Assembly: GCA_036186865.1 (NCBI GenBank)
Contig: AP025047.1
Coordinates: 29,917,333 to 29,981,332 of the forward strand
Length of the DNA stretch: 64,000 bases
Reading direction: 5' to 3'
From: Eustoma russellianum
Taxonomy: Eukaryota; Streptophyta; Magnoliopsida; Gentianales; Gentianaceae
The notes beneath the pieces were generated by a model. That model was given only the letters and a program-made list of their open reading frames with translations, ran no database searches and was not told where the DNA came from. This document shows positions 33,518-44,180 of this stretch, piece after piece; position 1 is the first letter of the stretch; every line of letters begins with the position of its first letter. The translations under genes and the position numbers were made by a program.

Positions 33518-35581
33518 TTAAGTTGAATAATACGAAGGGTTTTCATATAATTGTCCATTCCATTTAAAAGATGATTCATGGTTATTCATGTTATACCTTG
33601 GTTGATAAGTACTATGTCTTGGCCGATTTTGATAGTGTGTACAAGGCATATGATTTTGTTTCTTGAATGGAGCTATGTATGTGTGTTCATATGCATTTCT
33701 ATAAGTCTTGTATGAATGTTTTCTTATATTTAGGTTCATAATAAGTTGGATACGTTTTATTATGTCTAGTTGCATTTGTATACATATATGCATAATTTCT
33801 AGGTTGTTTAGATGTAAACTTTTGCCTAGTAGAATGTTGATATGTGTGTGCTTTAGTGGATGCATGTTGTATGTTTTCGTTAGAATAAACAGAACAAGGA
33901 GTAGAAGAAAATGTAGCAGGCAAAGTTGATTTTGTTGTATTGTATGACAGTTTCGTACTAGATGAAACAAACTTACTCTTTTTATCTACTTTGGCATTTT
34001 TTTCTTTATATCTTAATACAGTTTTATCGTTTCCATTTTTGAGATGATATAAGTGTATCTAACATGTTTGTACCAGATTTAAATTGTTCTAACTTTTTTT
34101 CTAAGTTTAGTTTAGTAGATTTGAGTTGTACTATCTCATTTTCACAACTTTCTAACTTAGACTTCAACATACTATTTTCAGTTTTTAATTTTTGTTCAAT
34201 TTTCCTATATGATTCAATTTTAATCTCTAAAGAATCAAGAGTATTAGTAGACTCTTGTTTAAAAGATTCTAATTGATTGGAAAACTCCAAGTTGGACGCC
34301 TTCAACTTGTAGTTTTCTTCAATTAGTTTCTTCTTTTCTTTAGAGAGCATTTTACAGTGAGCATGCATCCTTAAAATTCTTCATACAATTTCATCGAATG
34401 ACATTTCATTATCAGAATCTTCATCAGATGAAGAACTTACCTTATTGGATACAAAGCAGACTTGAGCTTTCTCAGTATCGGATTCTGAGTCAGACGAGTC
34501 GCTCCACGTGCTTGCCTTCATTGCTCGTTTGCCTTTCCTTAACTTGGTCTACTTTGCCTTTGATTTTTGCATCTTCTTGTCTTGTTTATTATTATTATTA
34601 TTATTGTTGTTGTCATTTTTCTTTGTCGGGCAATCATAAGAGATGTGTCCTTTTGACCACATTCATAACAGTTTAACTCTTTATTATACCATTTGTTTTT
34701 ATTAGAGATTTGCTTAGGTTGAGAAGAAGAAGAAGAAGAAGAAGAAGATCGTTGTCTATCCTATTAGGCCTTTTGAAAAACTTTCTAAGTTATCTAGCTA
34801 TCAATATTAAGTCATCGTCTAATTCATTATCACTATTACTCTCATGATTATTTGCATGTGATTCAGTTGATTTGAAAGCTATTGACTTACCGGATGATTT
34901 AGATGACTCGGACTTCTGTTGGTTTAGTTTTATCTTGTATACTCTTAGTGAGCCTATCAATTCGTCCACTTTTGTGATCGATTTTTTTTCTTCAATCGCC
35001 GTGACCTTAGGATCCCATTCAGCAGGAAGGCTTCACATCACCTTTTAAACCTTCTCATTTTTGGTAAATGATTTGCCTAAAGCTTCAAGGGCATTGAAAA
35101 TGTTAGTAATTCTCAAATCCATAGATGTTATGGATTCGTTTGTCAACATTTTGAAAGATTCAAGCTCAGACATAAGCTTGTTTATTTTTGACTCTTTTAC
35201 CCCGCTAGTATCTTCATGCTTCAATTCTAATGATTTCCATATTTCGTGTGCACTTGTGCAATTTGACACATATCTTGCTTCAGAGGTTGTTAGTCCGTTT
35301 AACAGTAATTACATAGCCTTAGCATTCATGGACATTTTCTTTTTATCTTCAGAAGACCATTCTCTTTTATATTTTTCTACTTCTTGTGTGACTCCACTAA
35401 CTTGTATAATTTTCATTGGAATGCATGGCACATCTTCAACTATAGACCATAAATTGATGTCTATAGCCATTAAAAATAGCCTCATTATAAGTTTCCAGTG
35501 AACCAAATTATTTCCATCGAAAAGAGGAGGACGTTGTGTGGATATACCTTCCAACTCACCTTTGTGAGAAACTATGGCCAA
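33518..35581 (-). pseudogene. SIRE-like gag with zinc knuckle and coiled coil
   Basis: The frame starts at an ATG at 35581. RPPLFDGNNLVHWKLIMRLF is the usual start of copia gag, then KSLELKHEDTSGVKESKINK and KVDELIGSLRVYKIKL follow in the same frame through stops at about 35310, 35045 and 35030. The zinc knuckle begins CYECGQK near 34665 and has lost one base. A (AAT)n run gives poly-Asn next to it, and a (CTT)n run lies upstream. 34368-34024 is a clean coiled coil (KKLIEENYKLKASNLEFSNQ), typical of the long SIRE gag. 33970-33518 is rich in Tyr, His and Asn. Gag would form the particle. This copy is broken in at least four places. Confidence 0.82.
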
Positions 35582-35689
35582 TGTATGTACCTTTGATTTG
35601 AGATTAGCATGCTACTTTAAAATATTGTTTCTTGGCCTTATGTTGTTCGTACGGTGTTGAATCTTGCTTCTTTGAGTGGTGTGAACCTT

Positions 35690-35701
35690 GCTCTGATACC
35701 A
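35690..35701 (-). other. Primer binding site of the foldback-LTR element
   Basis: TGGTATCAGAGC on the minus strand, two bases from the LTR. It fixes the orientation and the inner end of the right LTR. Confidence 0.92.
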
Positions 35702-35703
35702 AT

Positions 35704-36464
35704 TTTTTAACCGTGTACCTGCAATAAACACCACTAGAGAGGGATGAATAGTGGTTAGTGGAAATTACACTACTACCCTTGATAAAAATCCCCTTTGAAA
35801 ACAGAATCTGAGACCACCTCAGATTCAGAACACGTTTTAAAAAAATAGCTAAACACTTTCAAAATTCGTGATGTTTGATGGAGTTATACTTCAGACTGTT
35901 AGCTTTCATTTGCAACAAGAATCACTTGATTTAAGCAATGGAATGTTAGTCTTTCAGTCATTGAAAGATAACTGCTCCAATCTGGCTGCAATCTGACCCG
36001 TTTTGAGAAAACTTGAATTCTGTTTTAACCAAGAGTTGTCTAAGGTCAGGGCTTTTCGGAAACATAAACTAGACATTCTAAGGAGTGCTTTGACATAAAG
36101 ATCAACCTTTTTGGTTGAGTATTCAAAGAGAAACACGTTTTCCAATTTCAGCAACATTCTGTCTAGTTCTGTCCAGATTAACCATCTGAATCTTTTTATT
36201 TGTTTGAAGGGACAAAAGATCTTATTTTTGTCTGATTTTTAGACAGAGTCTTTTCAACACATTGAAGTTAAGTTCTGGAAATTTTTATAATTTTTGGAGT
36301 TGTGTACAAGGATTTTTGAATTTTTCAAAAATGGGTTCTGAATCTGAGGTGGTCTCAGATTATGTTTTCAAAGGGGATTTTTATCAAGGGTAGTAGTGTA
36401 ATTTTCTGCTAACCACTATTCACCCCTCCCTCTAGTGGTGTTTATTGCAGGTGCACGTCCAACA
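35704..36464 (-). repeat. 5' LTR, 761 bp, with inverted ends
   Basis: In minus orientation it starts TGTTGGACGTGCACCTGC, follows the palindrome arm for about 620 bp, then jumps at an AACGTG word to an inverted copy of its own first 130 bp and ends CAGGTACACGG. Relative to the 4.8-kb LTR most of both arms and the loop are missing, including the TATA-like boxes. Confidence 0.88.
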
Positions 36465-36469
36465 CCTAC

Positions 36470-37165
36470 ACAAAATCGGCTGGATGAAGACCAAAAGAAG
36501 ACTAGATAACTTCCATTTTTCAAGGTAAAATTTAGTTCAAAGTGTAATCCATTTCTTTTCAAACTTTTGATAGGTTTTTAGGATAGAGTTTTATTCTTTT
36601 AGGATTGTCATTAGCTAGCGAAATTTCAGCATTAATAGGCCATATGCTGGTCGATTTTTAGAACAACATTGAATGAAATTACACTTTGTTTTCTTCTCCA
36701 AAAGAGTGAAACTTTCTTTTCTTGATTTTGCATCAAAAATCAAGGCTAATAACTCTCAAAAGTGAGCAATTTGAGGGTTTTTGACAAGGACAAGAGCGCC
36801 GTCTAGGAGGACTTTTGAAGGTTTGCCTATCAAAATAGGCTTAAGTCTACGGTGTTTGCTTAAGCCGGCGTTTTTTACACAACAAAAGCAAGGAGAAATT
36901 TACTTCTTTATGCCTAAATCTTTGTGGGAAGATCGTTGGAGGTGGAGAGTGGATCCATTCCGTGCTAGCTTGCATCATCCTGGCTGCGAATTTGAGAGGC
37001 CTAATTCAAGCGGCTCCGTGATGGTTGTACTCAAGGAAATTTGTAGCAGTTGCATGTAGAAATTGCATTGCTGCGTTAGTTTTCTTTTGATGTGTGTTGG
37101 TTATCTTTCCTTGGAATCTCCACTATAGTTGGATTTATAGGGCATCGTCTTGTTCATTCGTGTCG
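36470..37165 (+). other. Middle internal part of the outer copia element, unrecognised
   Basis: Between the TSD of the foldback element and the TSD of Tat-2 (TTTGT, 37166-37170). One 92-codon open frame (36781-37059) resembles nothing I know. Before the insertions this DNA was contiguous with 27021 and 44181. Confidence 0.5.
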
Positions 37166-37170
37166 TTTGT

Positions 37171-38150
37171 TGATAAACCATAACTGAATCGTCCGTTAGT
37201 CAACAACAGTCAACGGCTCAATTCCAGTAGCCCAGCATACAAAGTACTGCATTTCAACAGTTCAGCGCCTAAGTATGACTGTTCAGCCTCAGCACCACCT
37301 CAGCAGGGCATCATGGCGTCCTTATGACATCGGAGAATGTGCTAAGGTATGCACCTCGGCATCAACATCATCCTATGTCTAGATACCACACTTCAGATCA
37401 CTTCTATGGGATAAGGTCAAGTTATACACTTCGGCAGAGTTCAGCTGTGTACCACAGCTGGTCACACACTTCGGCAGAGTTCAGCTGTGTACCACAGCTG
37501 GTCATAAACTTTGGCAGGGTTCAGCTGTGTACCACAGCAAATGAACCCATTACGATAATACTTCGTGGGACCCTCGGACAGAGATGCAATTCAAATATAA
37601 TGGCTATAGCTGTGTATTCTTCCTGAACACGCTAAGGTTATAACAATCGGCCTATTAGTCACATCAACCCGGCCCCTATTAGTCACATCAGTCAGGCTAT
37701 TGATCATATCAGCAGACCTACATCTTCCTAGGCTTTCTGCCCCAAGTAAGCATCATATCCACAATCTATTATCAGAAGTTAAAGGCGGGAAAAGGTCTAT
37801 AAAGGCAAGCCAACCAAGACAAAGAAGGGGGACCAAGATCTGAATCCAGAATTCAAACATTCATACTCTAAAACGAGCTCATACCCTTTGCTCTTTGGCA
37901 TACACTGTGAGAAATTCCTAACTCACCCTTTAAATTATAAATCTCAGTGCGATATGACCCAAACTGACTTGAGCGTCGGAGGGATTTTCCCGGGGCCAAC
38001 TCCCCGGGACCTCTGACCTGTGCTTACTTGTGTGGGGTACTTTGCGCTATTCCAGATATACACTTTCGATCCCAGTTAACAACTCTTCAAGTTAACTGAC
38101 GAAGCTATTTTGAGGTCGTCTAGACCCTTGGTGAAGATCCGGCTTCATCA
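37171..38150 (+). repeat. 5' LTR of Tat-2 (980 bp)
   Basis: It starts TGATAAACCATAACTG and ends CCGGCTTCATCA. CTGACTTGAGCGTCGGAGG lies near 37963. It carries three copies of a 40-bp unit (ACTTCGGCAGAGTTCAGC) at 37426-37545. The right LTR has two, which accounts for most of the length difference. Confidence 0.95.
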
Positions 38151-38168
38151 TTTGACGCTAGAAGGAGG
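38151..38168 (+). other. Primer-site region of Tat-2
   Basis: TTTGACGCTAGAAGGAGG directly after the LTR, matching the equivalent site in Tat-1. I did not assign the tRNA. Confidence 0.75.
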
Positions 38169-38265
38169 GCCCCTTAGTCCCTTAACCCAGAAAACAGTTA
38201 ACCAACTCTTTTCTAATGACTACTCAGAGCTTTTCCAATTATCTTAGGAAGATATTGAGAGGAAG

Positions 38266-39132
38266 ATGAGTAAAAAAGATAGTCAAGGGTCCAAGCAACC
38301 TATGACATCCAGGAGGAGCCAAAGGTCTTCTCAGCAACAGACTGATCAATGCTCTACGGAGCCGGGAGAATCCTCAACTCCCATTGCCTTCACATATGAA
38401 TAGCACAGGCAAGCCATTTGCTATGTAGCTCAGAACCCAGAGGTCTTCCAAGCAGTAGTGAGGGAGATGAAGGGGAAAGCTTCTGCAGCAAAGTACATTG
38501 GGTCCCATTCCGGTAACTCTTACTCACTGGAACATCTGGAGTATTCCCCCACTCGGCCTGGTTATTCCCCTAGGCGTCAGGCCGAATTTATGGCCAAGGA
38601 AAGACGGCCAGAACAAAAGTCAAGCTACCAGAGTTTAAAATGTACTCAGAAAGCCTCCATGCCATTTAAACATGGCAGAAAAGTTGACAATAAAGGAAAA
38701 GCACCGTTGCAGGAGAGGTGCTTTGTCAAGATTCGGTTAGGAGGCCGAGGAAAGGAAAGAAACTCTCTGCTGGCTTCAAAAGCCCATATTCTTTCCTACA
38801 TGAGGAAAAAGTCTCTGGTAAAAGAACCCCAGCCCCTGGCTGGACCAATCCACAAAAGAAACCATCGACTGTACTGTCTTTATCATCATGATATCGGGCA
38901 TGATACAGAAGACTGTAGGCAGCTCGGGCAAGAGATTGGGCGTCTTATTGAGCTGGGTCACCTGCAACGTTTCTATAATCCGATGTCTAGGCTCCACAAC
39001 AGGCTAGACTTTGGTAAACCCCCTCCAGATGAGAGTTGCAAACTCAGGCCTCATCAAGGTTTTCTTAGTGATGAGGATTCAGATCCTGATGAAAGGGGGT
39101 TACGGGGTCCCGAGCATATAAGGCTGATGTAA
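38266..39132 (+). pseudogene. Tat-2 gag with one in-frame stop
   Basis: From an ATG at 38266 (MSKKDSQGSKQPM) one frame runs 288 codons to TAA at 39130-39132, broken only by TAG at 38401-38403. The part after the stop has its own ATG at 38458. Domains: a polar N-terminus, YVAQNPEVFQAVVREMKG, KIRLGGRGKERNSLLASKAH, then YCLYHHDIGHDTEDCRQL with GQEIGRLIELGHLQRFYNP, the C-terminal gag motif of Tat/Ogre-type elements, and an acidic tail (DEDSDPDE). It has the same order and spacing as Tat-1 gag. It would encapsidate the element RNA. One base change separates it from an open frame. Confidence 0.88.
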
Positions 39133-39344
39133 TGGCAACAGTCCCTGATTCAATCAAATCATCGTTTATCTCTTCTTGTGCTCATCCGGTATCTTCTGGC
39201 TCAGCCTTATGTCATCAATGGATCAGTTTATTCAACTGGATATTTTTATTTGGCATTCAGCCAGGAAAAGTTAAGTCACCTTATGGTGCATGGAGCAATA
39301 ATTTATGCCTATCTATCACCCACAACGAAAGTGGGGGCATATAT

Positions 39345-39960
39345 ATTCTTACCCCAGCAGGTCTGGGAGGTTGAGCAGGTCTCAACATTATCTTTACCCC
39401 AGCAGGTCTGGGAGGTTGAGCAGGTCTAAACATTATCTTTAAACCAGCATGTCTGGGAGGTTGAGCAGGTCTCAACATTATCTTTACCCCAGTTATCTTT
39501 ACCCCAGCAGGTCTGGGAGGTTGAGCAAGTCTTAACATTATCTTTACCCCAGCAGGTCTGGGAGGTTGAGCAGGTCTCAACATTATCTTTACCCCAGCAG
39601 GTCTGGGAGGTTGAGCAGGTCTCAACGAGATGAGACAGGTTTCCCAATATTCTTACCCCAGCAGGTCTGGGAGGTTGAGCAGGTCTCAACAATATCTTTC
39701 ACCTCAGCAGGTCTGAGAGGTTGAGCAGGACTTAACAGCGGGATAAGTTCCCTATATCTTCACCTTAGCAGGTCTGAGAGGTTGAGCAGGACTCAACAGC
39801 GGGATAAGTTCCCTATATCTTCACCTCAGCAGGTCTGAGAGGTTGAATAGGACTCAACAGCGGGATAAGTTCCCTATATCTTCACCTCAGCAGGTCTGAG
39901 AGGTTGAGCAGGACTCAACAGCAGGATAAGTTCCCTATATTTTCACCTCAGCAGAACCGA
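39345..39960. repeat. Two-part minisatellite (46-bp then 61-bp units)
   Basis: 39345-39700 repeats a unit with CCCCAGCAGGTCTGGGAGG and TTGAGCAGGTCTCAACATT about seven times. 39700-39950 repeats a related longer unit with CAGCAGGTCTGAGAGG and CAGCGGGATAAGTTCCC about four times. The units share the core CAGCAGGTCTG.GAGGTTGAGCAGG, so one derives from the other. Confidence 0.95.
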
Positions 39961-40617
39961 GAGGTTTAGCAAGTCTCAACAAAGAGACAAGTTTATCTAA
40001 CTCAGTAAAACTGAGAGAGTTGACGAAAAGGGGATAAAGGCTATCCCACCTCTCAAAATTCATTAAGGCGCAGCAGAGCTGAAGAGCCAAGTATAAAAGC
40101 TGAAGCTTAGTACTTCGGTGAAGAAACAGCATACAAAAGATACTCTTTTGGTGAAGCTAAAGACAAATGCTTGCAAACTATTAAAATAGAGTAAGTGAAG
40201 CTGAAGACAAATACTCGCCATAAATGGAAAAAGAGCAAGAAAAGCTTTGCAAAGCTGAGGACAAATACTTGCATTCACTATTGGGGCGAAGCAAATAAAA
40301 CTTCACATGCTGAAAATAAAGACATTTAAGGAAAAATGAAAGAAGCTGAAGAGCAAGAGTTGAGAAAAGTGGGTCTTTCATTAAGAAGAAAGTCTATTAC
40401 AACTACAATTAGCAAGAAAAGACCTATTCTACTTTATAACCTCCTCATCCTCTCTAAGGTCAGCTCCACTTTGAAACCGATCTATTTGGTTTTCAAGTAA
40501 GCTTCCAGCCTCAGGGTTATACATCGCAGCAATTCAAGGATGTTTCTTGTCTAGGCTGGGGCAGACCTCAGAGAAAGCACCAATTGTCCAAGTTTGCCCA
40601 ACAGCAATTGCTGAGCC
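39961..40617. other. Non-coding stretch of Tat-2 after the minisatellite
   Basis: No protein is recognised. A loose repetition of AAGCTGAAGACAAATACT-type words (40090-40340) suggests a third, older repeat. It lies directly downstream (minus strand) of the accessory gene and may contain its 3' untranslated end. Confidence 0.5.
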
Positions 40618-42811
40618 TTAAATCTTCAAAAAATTCCCAGTAAAAAGTTTGGATTGTCTGAACTCAGCAACGGATTTCTCCTTCATCTCCTCAGCTTGAA
40701 TTTCAAAATGATGGATGAGATCAGCTTTGCTCTTCTTCTTAACCTCCAGTTGCTGGTTCAGCTCAGCCCTGCTGTTGGACAATACTTGATCAAAATTACT
40801 GATTTTCTTTTGGTAGAACTCCAGTTCAGCTTGAGCCTTCGAAGAAACTAACTCAGAGTTGGCCAATTTTTCCTTCAGTCCAATCACTTGGGACTTGGCA
40901 TCAGCCAGCTTAGCGTCAGAATCTCGCTTCTCAGCTTGAAGCCTGGAGTTCTCCTCCATAAGTGAGGCCATCTTGGGATCTGAGTCCCGCTTTACCATCT
41001 GAAGCTTGGAATTATCTTCAATAAGTGCAGCAACTTGAGACTTCAGACTGTTCACCTCAGCCTCCAGCCCAGACAACTTTGTGCTATTAGGTTTTGCCAC
41101 CTCAGCTAACTCATTATAGGCCCTTCTGAGGTGGGCATTGGTCTCAGAGAGTTTGAAGAATCTGGAATGGAGCTCTTCAGCTCGTCTAAGAATGTTATAT
41201 TCTTGGACCCGATACTACAAAAGTCAAACCGGTTAAGAAAATCTTGAAGGATCAAGTGAAAAGATGGAAAGTAGAGGAAAGTCATACCGGGGCCATATTT
41301 TTCGCAAATAAGCTGAAGGTATTATTCCAGTCCAGATTGTCATATGTTTGCCAGTCCTTAGGAAGTATTGACATCTCCGTCAATTTCCTAGCTACTCCAG
41401 GATCTTCGGCGGAGTTGTTGTGGTTGAACTCCATTATCTTTTTCTCCCGCTGCGGTCGGGAAGAGGGTTCCCCCTCCGCTGTATTCTTCGCAGAGGACTC
41501 TTCTTCAGGTGCGTTTACTCCGGAAGGTTCTCTCTCAAGATCCTTTCCTTCCAACGTTTTCACCTCAGAAGGTCTTTTCCCAGAAACGTTTACTTCAGGG
41601 GACTCTCTTAAAAGATCAAAGGAAGTCACGGCCTCCTCAGTAGCCCAACCTGGGGGAGGTACATTCTCCTCCTCAGCAGCAGGAGATGAAGGAATTGAAA
41701 TGGGGGCATCAATTCCCCTATTCCCGTCCCCAGATTGAGCTGAGATTGAAACAGGAACCTGAGCTTCGGCTTGAGGGGGATTATCAGAAGTTCCAGCTGA
41801 AAAGGAAAATTATTCAAACGATTGCATAGGAATCAAACATGTCCAAGACTAGAATAAGTCAAACTTCTACCTGGACGTGTCTGCACTTTAGATGAAGAGC
41901 TAGCAGAGGCTTGCTCTGGAGTAGAAGGTCGGCATTCCGACCATGATCTCTTCCTGGGGACCAAGTTCTTCAGCCTCTCAAGGGTCCCGCGTACCATGAT
42001 TTCTGCAAGATTCAAGGAACAAAACAGTCAAAACACTGCTGAAACGTCAAAACCAGCCAAAGATTTTCAAGAATGTTGCCATATACCCCGAACTATCCAC
42101 AAAGCAAGGGGAATGAGAGGTCGAAAATTACACTCCGGCCCCAAATGATCCAGGTCAGCAACCTCTATAATTTGCCTATTAACTTTCTTCCAGTCTACGA
42201 CCCGGGGGGAAAGTAACAATCGGGAGGCTTCATTGCGAAATTGTTCACTTGGCCTCCTGTTATTTATGCTACCAGTGTTCCAAGGGATACTTTCAGGCAA
42301 TCCTACACTTTTAACAAAAAAGAAATTCCCCTTCCAATCCTTGGAAGGGGAGGGAAGGTTTATAACAAAAGACCCCCCCACTACTCCGAGATCTCCTATC
42401 AAAATTATACCAACTACCCTCCTGATTGCATACGAATATCTCCATAAAAACTGCAAATGAGAAGTTCTTCTCAGATGCTCTTAGGTAGAGCAGATAACTA
42501 AGAATAACCCTCAGCCCGTTAGGAGTTATTTGGGGAAGCCTAAGTTTGTAACAGAACAGTATTTGGAGTAAGGGGGCCGGAATAGGTAAATTAAAACCAA
42601 ATCTAAAAAACTCCTCATAAACTGCTTCGTAGCCAAAAGGGGGGTCATTAGTAGTTTGGTGAGGCTGGGGAAGAAAGGGAGCAAAAGTACTCCTGTCAAC
42701 CTTATAATGTTGACATAGTTCAGAAAGGTCATTATCTTTCAAGATACACATTGAGTTATGCACCGAAGGAGAAGGAGCTATGGATTTCAAGAAAAAAGAA
42801 GACGAAGCCAT
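40618..42811 (-). pseudogene. Antisense four-exon accessory gene of Tat-2 (one frameshift)
   Basis: Starting at ATG 42811, exons read 42811-42087, 42002-41872, 41796-41288 and 41214-40618, with GT-AG introns of 85, 75 and 73 bp. Exon 1 carries the 'putative gypsy type transposon' domain: YEAVYEEFFRFGFNLPIPAP, PNGLRVILSYLLYLRA, DWKGNFFFVK. Exon 2 has RLKNLVPRKRS, a likely nuclear signal. Exon 3 is Ser/Pro/Glu-rich and ends in NHNNSAEDPGVARKL. Exon 4 is a long coiled coil ending SVAEFRQSKLF. The only defect seen is a frameshift at the G7 run 42374-42380, which could be real or an assembly error. It is homologous to the Tat-1 gene throughout. Function unknown. Nuclear, self-associating protein is an inference. 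Confidence 0.85.
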
Positions 42812-43212
42812 GAGAAAGAAAGCTTACAAAATATTGAAGACGTAAGTTGAAAGAGCGGGAGTAAGGTCAGAGAAGAAGAAGAGGAGCAAATCAACAATAC
42901 AGCAAAATAACCAGATGAGCAGGATAAAGGAAGAAGAAAAGAGTGAAGTGGAAATTGTTTTTGTTTTTAAGAGAGAGAAAGCGAAAGGTTGCACCTTTTT
43001 CGTTTAAAATGCGAAGAGCCAGAAGTTCACGAATTTCCCTCCCTTGGGGAATGGAACCGCCGAAAAAGTAATGATGAGGTATCGAAATTAGCGCTTACAT
43101 TGAAAGTGGGAATTACTGCGCAAATAGAAGGATAACCGCACAATTAATAAAGGACTGCCACGTCACGGGTCTATTAAAGCAAGATTTGTCCGCCTTCGCA
43201 GTTCAGCTCAGC

Positions 43213-43233
43213 CACACAAAATCTGGGGGCAAA
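43213..43233 (+). other. Polypurine tract of Tat-2
   Basis: AAAATCTGGGGGCAAA ends directly at the second LTR (TGATAAACC). Confidence 0.8.
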
Positions 43234-44175
43234 TGATAAACCATAACTGAATCGTCCGTTAGTCAACAACAGTCAACGACTCAATTCCAATAGCCCAGCA
43301 TACAAAGTACTGCAGTTCAGCAGTTCAGCGCCTAAGTATGGCTGTTCAGCCTCAGCGGCACCTCAGCAGGGCATCATGGCGTCCTTATAACATCGGAGAA
43401 TGTGCTAAGGTATGCACCTCGGCATCAACATCATCCTATGTCTAGATACCACACTTCAGATCACTTCTATGGGATAAGGTCAAGTTATACACTTCGGCAG
43501 AGTTCAGCTGTGTACCACAGCTGGTCACACACTTCGGCAGAGTTCAGCTGTGTACCACAGCAAATGAACCCATTACGATAATACTTCGTGGGACCCTCAG
43601 ACTGAGATGCAATTCAAATATAGTGGCTACAGCCGAGTATTATTCCTGAACACGCTAAGGTTATAATAATCGGCCTATTAGTCACATCAACCCGGCCGGT
43701 CTATTAGTCACATCAGTCAGGCTATTGATCATATCAGCAGACCTACAGCTTCCTAGGCTTTCTGCCCCAAGTAAGCGTCCTATCCACAATCTATTATCAG
43801 AAGTTAAAGGCGGAAAAAGGTCTATAAAGGCAAGCCAACCAAGACAAAGAAGGGGGACCAAGATCTGAATCCAGAATTCAAACATTCATATTCTAAAACG
43901 AGCTCATACCCTTTGTTCTTCGGCATACACTGTGAGAAATTCCTAACTTACCCTTTAAATTATAAATCTCAGTGAGATATGGCTCAAACTGACTTGAGCG
44001 TCGGAGGGTTTTTCCCGGGGCCAACCCCCGGGGACCTCTGACCTGTGCTTACTTGTGCAGGGTACTTGGCGCTATTCCAGCTACACACTTTCGATCCCAG
44101 TTAACAACTCTTTAAGTTAACTGACGAAGCTATTTTGAGGTCGTCTAGACCCTTGGTGAAGATCCGGCTTCATCA
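43234..44175 (+). repeat. 3' LTR of Tat-2 (942 bp)
   Basis: It matches 37171-38150 with scattered base changes and one 40-bp unit fewer (two copies at about 43492-43563). TSD TTTGT follows. Confidence 0.95.
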
Positions 44176-44180
44176 TTTGT

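Larger units (their letters stand above)
27027..36464 (-). mobile_element. SIRE-like copia element with foldback (inverted-repeat) LTRs
   Basis: Both flanks are CCTAC (27022-27026 and 36465-36469), so 27027-36464 moved as one unit. On the minus strand it has a 5' LTR (36464-35704), a methionine-type PBS (35701-35690), gag, protease and integrase remnants, and then directly the 3' LTR (31822-27027). RT and RNase H are absent. The gag with a zinc knuckle and a following coiled coil, and LTR starts with ACCACTAGAGG.GGGGTGAATAG, suggest the SIRE/Maximus lineage. The unusual feature is that each LTR begins and ends with the same sequence in opposite orientation. Confidence 0.85.
37171..44175 (+). 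mobile_element. Tat-2: complete 7.0-kb Tat-like element without pol
   Basis: LTRs 37171-38150 and 43234-44175, flanked on both sides by TTTGT (37166-37170, 44176-44180). A primer-site region follows the first LTR and a PPT precedes the second. Between them lie gag (plus strand), a two-part minisatellite and a four-exon accessory gene on the minus strand. There is no protease, RT, RNase H or integrase. It is therefore non-autonomous but structurally whole, and gives the model for reading the truncated Tat-1. The gag type places it in the Tat/Ogre branch of Ty3/gypsy. Confidence 0.93.

Noticed and set aside
33518..33970. Tyr/His/Asn-rich protein as a separate gene
   Set aside because: It lies between the gag coiled coil and the protease of the foldback element in the same orientation, so it is part of the long gag-pol region.
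39345..39960. Regular repeats with intervening sequence, superficially CRISPR-like
   Set aside because: Units are contiguous, variable, and lie inside a plant LTR element. There are no unique spacers of fixed length and no cas genes.
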